Source: an uncultured Duncaniella sp.
GTDB lineage: Bacteria; Bacteroidota; Bacteroidia; Bacteroidales; Muribaculaceae
Reading direction: 5' to 3'
DNA length: 46,302 bases
Assembly: GCA_910587515.1 (NCBI GenBank)
Contig: CAJULW010000009.1
Location: 1 to 46,302 of the forward strand
The notes under the pieces were generated by a model, which saw nothing but the letters and a program-made list of their open reading frames with translations, ran no database searches and was not told where the DNA came from. The position numbers and the translations under genes were made by a program. Positions 41,949 through 46,302 of this stretch are shown here, one piece after another (positions within the stretch are counted from its first letter, which is position 1; each line of letters starts with the position of its first letter).

Positions 41949-42000
41949 TACCGCATAGAGTCTGTCAGATATTGATGGACGAACCCTATCCTATGCGGTA
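41949..42000 (-). terminator. Hairpin downstream of the small orphan ORF
   Basis: TACCGCATAG (41949-41958) and CTATGCGGTA (41991-42000) form a perfect 10-base stem with a 32-base loop. A 10-base direct repeat, TGTCAGATAT, occurs at 41963-41972 inside the loop and at 42003-42012 just outside. The T-run is weak (TGCTTTATAAC), so the terminator call is moderate. Confidence 0.45.
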
Positions 42001-42021
42001 TATGTCAGATATGGTGGTTTT

Positions 42022-42231
42022 TTATTTGATTTCTTTGTCGTCGAGGAGTGATTTGAGGTATTTTTCATCAATGGGTGAGATTTCGATATTTCCACCTTTC
42101 GCCATCTGTTCGCGTGCCGATGCGTTCATTTCTTCGAGATTGGCTTTGTAGAAGGAGAACATTTCAGGTGATATGTTGATGTCTTCGGCCGAGATGCTGT
42201 CAGGTATATACTGATTGTTGACGAGTTTCAC
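42022..42231 (-). pseudogene. Small orphan ORF, possibly the remnant of a longer gene
   Basis: This frame encodes 69 residues if read from GTG 42231. The frame is open four codons further, to a TAG at 42244-42246, and contains no upstream ATG. The sequence is well behaved (PDSISAEDINISPEMFSFYK, then IDEKYLKSLLDDKEIK) and ends in a charged helix, like the C-terminus of a longer protein. I recognise no family. It lies between the gdhA promoter region and the ferredoxin terminator, with hairpins on both sides. It may be a small real protein or a decayed 3' fragment; the missing ATG favours the second reading slightly. Confidence 0.4.
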
Positions 42232-42350
42232 AAGGCTTATAGCCTATTGTATCGGAGTGGCTCGATCAGTAAATAAGCTCAAAATTCCCAAGATAATAAC
42301 TAAAATGATAAATGAATAGGTTTGTTTGATGTTAGATTTTGATCTATAAA

Positions 42351-42400
42351 ATAAATCTTCACAGTCTACAATAATATTATTGTAGACTGTGAAGATTTAT
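42351..42400. terminator. Perfect 50-bp palindrome, ferredoxin terminator
   Basis: Bases 42351-42375 and 42376-42400 are exact reverse complements with no spacer (ATAAATCTTCACAGTCTACA is the outer part). The stem is A/T-rich, and on the minus strand it is followed by TTTATAG. It starts 26 bases past the ferredoxin stop and is the likely end of that transcript. Confidence 0.75.
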
Positions 42401-42426
42401 GATTCGTTTTGAATGGAATCTGAAAT

Positions 42427-42597
42427 TTATTCGCCAGGGATGATAGCCTCGCTGGGGCAAACTTCTGCGCAAGAACCGCATTCGATGCAAGTATCGGGGT
42501 CGATGTGGTAGATGTCGCCTTCAGAGATAGCGTCCACGGGACATACGGGCTGGCAAGTGCCGCAAGCCACGCAAGAGTCAGTGATTACGTAAGCCAT
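42427..42597 (-). CDS. 2[4Fe-4S] ferredoxin
   Basis: This 56-residue protein starts at ATG 42597 and ends at TAA 42429-42427. The two cluster motifs are complete: CVACGTCQPVCP (residues 9-20) and CIECGSCAEVCP (37-48), each C-x2-C-x2-C-x3-C-P. It starts MAYVITDSC, the usual start of clostridial-type ferredoxins. It carries low-potential electrons in the cytoplasm, for example to or from pyruvate:ferredoxin oxidoreductase or hydrogenases, consistent with an anaerobe. It appears to be a single-gene transcript. Confidence 0.97.
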   Translation of the reverse strand: MAYVITDSCVACGTCQPVCPVDAISEGDIYHIDPDTCIECGSCAEVCPSEAIIPGE

Positions 42598-42682
42598 GAT
42601 TGGGTAAAATTAATAAGTTAGATAATTGATACGAATAATGTTTGTAATCCGGTGTCGGTATGACTTGGCCGGATGTGTATTG

Positions 42683-42690
42683 CAAAAGTA
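42683..42690 (-). promoter_or_regulatory. Probable ferredoxin promoter (-7 element)
   Basis: On the minus strand this reads TACTTTTG, an exact -7 match, giving a leader of roughly 80 bases. The nearest TTTG (42719 to 42716) is 25 bases away, longer than the usual 19-21. The rest of the gap 42598-42834 shows nothing else. Confidence 0.45.
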
Positions 42691-42834
42691 ATTCTTTTCA
42701 CTGAGATTCCATTCACAAACGTGTAAAATTTTTGTGGATGGAGACTAAAAAGCATGAAATGATGATGGTTGGAGACATGGGCGGGTGCAGTGATTTGCAT
42801 GGAGGTGAATCCGTTGGTCAGAGTATAGATGGAA

Positions 42835-42870
42835 AACAGGGGGGTGACTGTATTATGTCACCCCCCTGTT
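42835..42870 (-). terminator. Intrinsic terminator of the exuT transcript
   Basis: Arms 42835-42848 (AACAGGGGGGTGAC) and 42857-42870 pair perfectly over 14 bases with an 8-base loop. On the minus strand the stem runs into TTTTCC. It lies 30 bases past the exuT stop. Confidence 0.88.
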
Positions 42871-42899
42871 GTATTTAGCATGTTGAATGTCAACGGTTC

Positions 42900-44408
42900 T
42901 TATCGGCCGATAACGATTTTCTTGTAGCGTGGAACAAGGAGCTTCATGATCGCCCAACCCAGGAGATAAGCTACACCGCAGATACAGAATACGATAAAGT
43001 AGCCGGCTGGTTTGCCTTCATAGCTCATGAAAGCCATGTTGGTTTGGGCGGCATAGTCGAAAAGCACTCCCGAACCGAGGTTGATAAGGAATGATCCGAT
43101 GCCTCCGGCCATGCCACCGATACCGATGATGGTGGCTATGGTAGATTTGGGGAACATGTCACCAACGACTGAGTAGATGTTTGCGCTCCAGGACTGGTGG
43201 GCCGCCCCTGCGATACCAATAATAATGATTGGAAGCCAGGGTGACATTGAGCTGAGAGGTTGTGCTAAAAGCGCGAGGAGCGGGAACACAGCAAAAATGA
43301 GCATGGCTCTCATGCGTGCGGCATAGGGGTCGATATGTATTCCCTTGCGTGCCGCGCGATCGATGAATATAGTGGGGAGTTTGCCACCATAGATAGAGAG
43401 CATTGTGATTAGATACAGTACGAAGATCATTAGCATACCTTCACCTGACGACGTCGATAGTTTGAATACATCGGTGATGTAGGCCGGGGTCCAGAATAGG
43501 AAGAACCACCATACACCGTCGGTAAGGAATTTTCCAAAGAACACGGCCCAGGTCTGAGGGTATTTGAAACATTTCAAGAAGGGGATGGTGGCCGTCTCGC
43601 TGTCTTCTTTTTCGGCCTTTTCTTGTGCTGATTCGTCAGAGGCTTCGTTGTCTTGCTCGATATAGGCAAGTTCAGCGGAATTGACACGCTGGTTTTCAGC
43701 TGGTTTCTTGTAGAGGAAAATCCAGAAGCCCATCCATACGAAACCGAGCGCACCGATGATGATGAATGCCATTTCCCAGCCGTTGCCCCAGCCGATGCTT
43801 TGGAAGAACTTGGCGAGCGGGCCGATAGTGAAGGGCGCTATGAGTGCTCCGACAGCAGAACCGGCGTTGAAGATGGATGTTGCATACGCACGGTCGCGTT
43901 TTGGGAAGTATTCGGCAGTGACTTTAATTGCCGCAGGGAAGTTGCCGGCTTCACCGAGAGCCAGGATGGTACGGGCTGCAAGGAAGAAGTAGACGGACAC
44001 CGTGGCTATCGTCATCGCCATGTCTCCGGTAGCTTTTACAAGGCCGGTGGCGTCGTGGATGCCAAGTGTAGCTTCTGTTGCGACACCGCAGACCGCATGG
44101 AGACATGCTCCGGCCGACCATACACCGATGGCCCAAAGATATCCTTTCTTTGTGCCCATCCAGTCGATAAAGCGGCCTGCGAGAAGATTGGCCACGGCAT
44201 AGACGATAGAGAATACGGCCGTGATCAGACCGTAGTTAGCGTCAGTCCAGTGAAATTCAGGAGAGATGAACTCTTTCCAGGTGAGTGAAAGCACCTGACG
44301 GTCCATATAGTTGACAGTCGTAGCGAGAAAGAGCAGTGCGCAGATTGTCCAACGGAAGTTGGTCATTTTCTGATTTGCTGCCATGAGCGGGGAAGATGCT
44401 GTTGCCAT
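42900..44408 (-). CDS. exuT: Hexuronate transporter ExuT (MFS)
   Basis: This 502-residue inner-membrane protein of the major facilitator superfamily is of the anion:cation symporter type and imports galacturonate and glucuronate. It starts at ATG 44408. After a short polar tail, FRWTICALLFLATTVNYMDRQVLSL is the typical ACS-family first helix with N-Y-x-D-R. LAGRFIDWMGTKKG is the loop 2-3 MFS motif. About twelve hydrophobic segments are visible, with a long charged central loop (around 265-300, DEASDESAQEKAEKEDSE). It begins three bases after the uxaC stop, so the two are co-translated. Substrate is inferred from the family and from uxaC and uxaA next to it. Confidence 0.94.
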   Translation of the reverse strand: MATASSPLMAANQKMTNFRWTICALLFLATTVNYMDRQVLSLTWKEFISPEFHWTDANYGLITAVFSIVYAVANLLAGRFIDWMGTKKGYLWAIGVWSAGACLHAVCGVATEATLGIHDATGLVKATGDMAMTIATVSVYFFLAARTILALGEAGNFPAAIKVTAEYFPKRDRAYATSIFNAGSAVGALIAPFTIGPLAKFFQSIGWGNGWEMAFIIIGALGFVWMGFWIFLYKKPAENQRVNSAELAYIEQDNEASDESAQEKAEKEDSETATIPFLKCFKYPQTWAVFFGKFLTDGVWWFFLFWTPAYITDVFKLSTSSGEGMLMIFVLYLITMLSIYGGKLPTIFIDRAARKGIHIDPYAARMRAMLIFAVFPLLALLAQPLSSMSPWLPIIIIGIAGAAHQSWSANIYSVVGDMFPKSTIATIIGIGGMAGGIGSFLINLGSGVLFDYAAQTNMAFMSYEGKPAGYFIVFCICGVAYLLGWAIMKLLVPRYKKIVIGR

Positions 44409-44411
44409 AAC

Positions 44412-45827
44412 TTAGAAATTAAAGTAGTTTTTGGCGTTGTTGTAGCATATATCCTCGATCATCTGGTTTACGCGCGACTGTTCATAGCCTGTGTAAGGTA
44501 TTTCTCCGTTTTCTACATCTGTGCCGACGAGGTTGCAGAGCGTGCGACGGAAGTATTCATGACGTGGATATGAGAGGAACGAACGTGAGTCGGTGAGCAT
44601 TCCGACAAAGCGGCTGAGAAGTCCGAGGAGTGAAAGGGCGTTCATTTGCTTCTGCATTCCGTCTTTTTGATCGAGGAACCACCAGCCAGAGCCGAATTGT
44701 ATTTTTCCGGGTATGGTGCCGTCCTGGAAGTTCCCGAGCATGGTCGCGAGCACTTCGTTGGCGCATGGGTTGAGGTTGTAAAGTATCGTTTTGGTCAGTT
44801 TGCCACGGGTGTTGAGCGTATCGAGGAATTTGGCACATGCTTTGGCTGTCGTGAATTCACCGATGGAGTCGAATCCGGTGTCGGGGCCAAGAAGTTTGAA
44901 CATCTTGGAGTTGTTGTTGCGGATAGCTCCGTAGTGGAATTGCTGGGTCCAGCCTGAAGCATGGTCCATCTCTCCGAAAACGATGAGCATCGCGCTCTTG
45001 AATTTTTTGATTTCGTCTTGGGTGAGTTGTTTTCCACCGTAAACTTTGTCGAATATAGTCTCGATCTCAGCTTCGGTATAATCTTCGGCATAGAATTCCT
45101 CGATACCGTGGTCTGAAAGGCGGCAGCCCATTTCTTCGAAGAAGTCGTGGCGTTTCTGGAGAGCGTCGATCATGTCCTGGAATTTGCTGATGGCCACACC
45201 GGAAATCTCGGCGAGTTTCTCTACATATGCGCGGAATTCAGCTGGATCTTCAACGGCCATAGCCTTGTCGGGACGCCATGTCGGGAGCATTTTGATTTCG
45301 AAACCGCTGTCGCGTACCTGTTTGTGGTATTCAAGAGTGTCGACTGGATCGTCTGTGGTGCAGACTGCTTCAACGTTGTAGCGACGCATGAGTCCGCGGG
45401 CGGTCATGTTCGGATCGTTGAGAAGTTTGTCGTTACATTCGTCGAAAATTTCGCGGGCGGTTTCCGGATTGAGTAACTTGTCTATTCCGAATGCTGTTTT
45501 CAATTCGAGATGCGTCCAATGATAAAGCGGGTTGCGGAATGTATAGGGAACCGTTTCGGCCCATTTCTGGAATTTTTCCCAGTCGGAGGTGTCTGTGCCT
45601 GTGCAGAAGCGTTCGTCCACTCCGTTTGAACGCATCGCGCGCCATTTATAGTGGTCACCGCCAAGCCATATTTCAGTTATGGATTTAAAGCGATGGTCGT
45701 CTGCTACCATTTTGGGTATAAGGTGGCAGTGGTAGTCTATGATGGGCATTTTAGCCGCATGTTCGTGATATAGCTTCTGTGCGGTTTCTGTCTGCAACAA
45801 GAAGTTTTCGTCCATGAATGGAGTCAT
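44412..45827 (-). CDS. uxaC: Glucuronate (uronate) isomerase
   Basis: UxaC interconverts D-glucuronate and D-fructuronate, and D-galacturonate and D-tagaturonate, the first step of hexuronate catabolism. The start is ATG 45827 (MTPFMDENFLLQTETAQKLYHEHA), which aligns with the E. coli protein start; a TTG two codons upstream also opens the frame. The protein has 471 residues, against 470 in E. coli. The amidohydrolase-fold motif DYHCHL is near residue 30, followed by the conserved WLGGDHYKWRAMRSNGV segment and CTTDDPVDTLEYH, and RNNNSKMFKLLGPDTGFDSIGEF towards the C-terminus. It lies 34 bases after uxaA and directly before exuT. Confidence 0.97.
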   Translation of the reverse strand: MTPFMDENFLLQTETAQKLYHEHAAKMPIIDYHCHLIPKMVADDHRFKSITEIWLGGDHYKWRAMRSNGVDERFCTGTDTSDWEKFQKWAETVPYTFRNPLYHWTHLELKTAFGIDKLLNPETAREIFDECNDKLLNDPNMTARGLMRRYNVEAVCTTDDPVDTLEYHKQVRDSGFEIKMLPTWRPDKAMAVEDPAEFRAYVEKLAEISGVAISKFQDMIDALQKRHDFFEEMGCRLSDHGIEEFYAEDYTEAEIETIFDKVYGGKQLTQDEIKKFKSAMLIVFGEMDHASGWTQQFHYGAIRNNNSKMFKLLGPDTGFDSIGEFTTAKACAKFLDTLNTRGKLTKTILYNLNPCANEVLATMLGNFQDGTIPGKIQFGSGWWFLDQKDGMQKQMNALSLLGLLSRFVGMLTDSRSFLSYPRHEYFRRTLCNLVGTDVENGEIPYTGYEQSRVNQMIEDICYNNAKNYFNF

Positions 45828-45861
45828 AGTCAATTTTTTATATTTGCGTTAAGATTTAAGT

Positions 45862-46302
45862 TTAGAGGGTCACTCCGTTTTTGAAAATGGCGATCTCGTG
45901 TATGCCGCTTTTTTCAGAATTCACTTCTTCACCGGAAGCGACTTTAAGGACGTAGTCTATGAAGTCAGCAAGAACGTCGGACATCGAGCTGTCTTCGACG
46001 AGGCGTCCGGCGTTGAAGTCTATCCAGGTTGGTTTGCGATGTGCGAGACCTGAGTTGGTGGAGATCTTCATGGTCGGGACAAATGTGCCGAAAGGTGTGC
46101 CGCGACCTGTAGTGAACAGCACCATTTGGCAACCGGCTGCAGCGAGAGCTGTTGAGGCTACAAGGTCGTTGCCGGGCGCTGAAAGCAGGTTGAGGCCGTG
46201 GTTTTGGATGCGTTCACCGTATTCCATCACTCCGAATACCGGGCTTTTGCCTGATTTCTGAGTACAGCCAAGAGCTTTTTCCTCAAGGGTGGATATGCCT
46301 CC
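45862..46302 (-). CDS. uxaA: Altronate dehydratase, C-terminal part
   Basis: UxaA dehydrates D-altronate to 2-keto-3-deoxygluconate. The frame is open to the window edge, so the visible 146 residues are the C-terminal end. It begins GGISTLEEKALGCTQKSG, a strongly conserved UxaA segment. TTGRGTPFGTFVPTMKISTNSG and IDFNAGRLVEDS follow, and the protein ends IAIFKNGVTL. It is upstream of uxaC in the same direction with a 34-base gap, so uxaA-uxaC-exuT form an operon for galacturonate (pectin) and glucuronate use. No regulator is in the window. Confidence 0.96.
   Translation of the reverse strand, partial: GGISTLEEKALGCTQKSGKSPVFGVMEYGERIQNHGLNLLSAPGNDLVASTALAAAGCQMVLFTTGRGTPFGTFVPTMKISTNSGLAHRKPTWIDFNAGRLVEDSSMSDVLADFIDYVLKVASGEEVNSEKSGIHEIAIFKNGVTL

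Noticed and set aside
43653..44288. A 211-codon plus-strand frame antisense to exuT
   Set aside because: The translation is Glu/Asp/Arg/Cys-rich without family features, and exuT is intact on the minus strand.
1..46302. Insertion sequences, prophage, integrase or attachment sites next to the three tRNA genes
   Set aside because: No transposase, integrase or tRNA 3'-end duplication was seen, and gene content on both sides of each tRNA is ordinary core genome.

Overview
The window looks like a chromosome segment of a gut-type Bacteroidales bacterium, most plausibly Muribaculaceae, although the family-level call is an inference. The reasons are the gene families present (OstA-like protein, DUF4105, DUF4292, DUF3256, DUF3109, TrpB2-type synthase, the type IX secretion proteins PorU and Plug), the absence of Shine-Dalgarno-like sites, and promoters of the Bacteroidales form TTTG-N19-21-TAnnTTTG. 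I see no insertion sequence, prophage, CRISPR array or integrase, so this is mostly core genome.

Layout. 1-816: the end of a DUF6359-like protein and a small lipoprotein, converging on a hairpin terminator. 954-12562 (minus): one tightly packed operon surA - OstA-like - mutL - DUF4105 - PafA-like protein - secA, joining envelope biogenesis, mismatch repair and the Sec motor. 12873-19933 (plus): dut - TPR protein - DUF4292 lipoprotein - EnvC-like LytM protein, followed by a DEAD-box RNA helicase with a structured leader and a DUF3256 protein. 20187-24176: valS (minus) and an M16 peptidase (plus) from divergent promoters. 24247-30682 (plus): tRNA-Leu(UAG), then a coiled-coil protein, a dipeptidyl peptidase IV, an unrecognised membrane protein and miaA, closely spaced. 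30726-36417 (minus): trpB2 - porU - fmt. 36650-36985: tRNA-Arg(CCG) and tRNA-Leu(UAA) on the minus strand. 37010-40011 (plus): ung, a C_GCAxxG_C_C protein, the T9SS Plug protein and a DUF3109 protein. 40494-46302 (minus): gdhA, a small orphan ORF, a 2[4Fe-4S] ferredoxin, and the hexuronate cluster uxaA (cut by the window edge) - uxaC - exuT.

The least explained items are: (i) a PafA-family alkaline phosphatase in which every metal-ligand motif I can place has been replaced, inside the secA/surA operon; (ii) a 520-residue coiled-coil protein with an AT-hook-like segment, a C-terminal QLTLF that looks like a sliding-clamp-binding peptide, and four perfect 21-bp tandem repeats; (iii) a multi-pass membrane protein whose soluble half looks like a Nudix domain with an eroded catalytic box; and (iv) two mutually exclusive hairpins in the leader of the DEAD-box helicase. 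These are sequence-reading inferences made without database searches.
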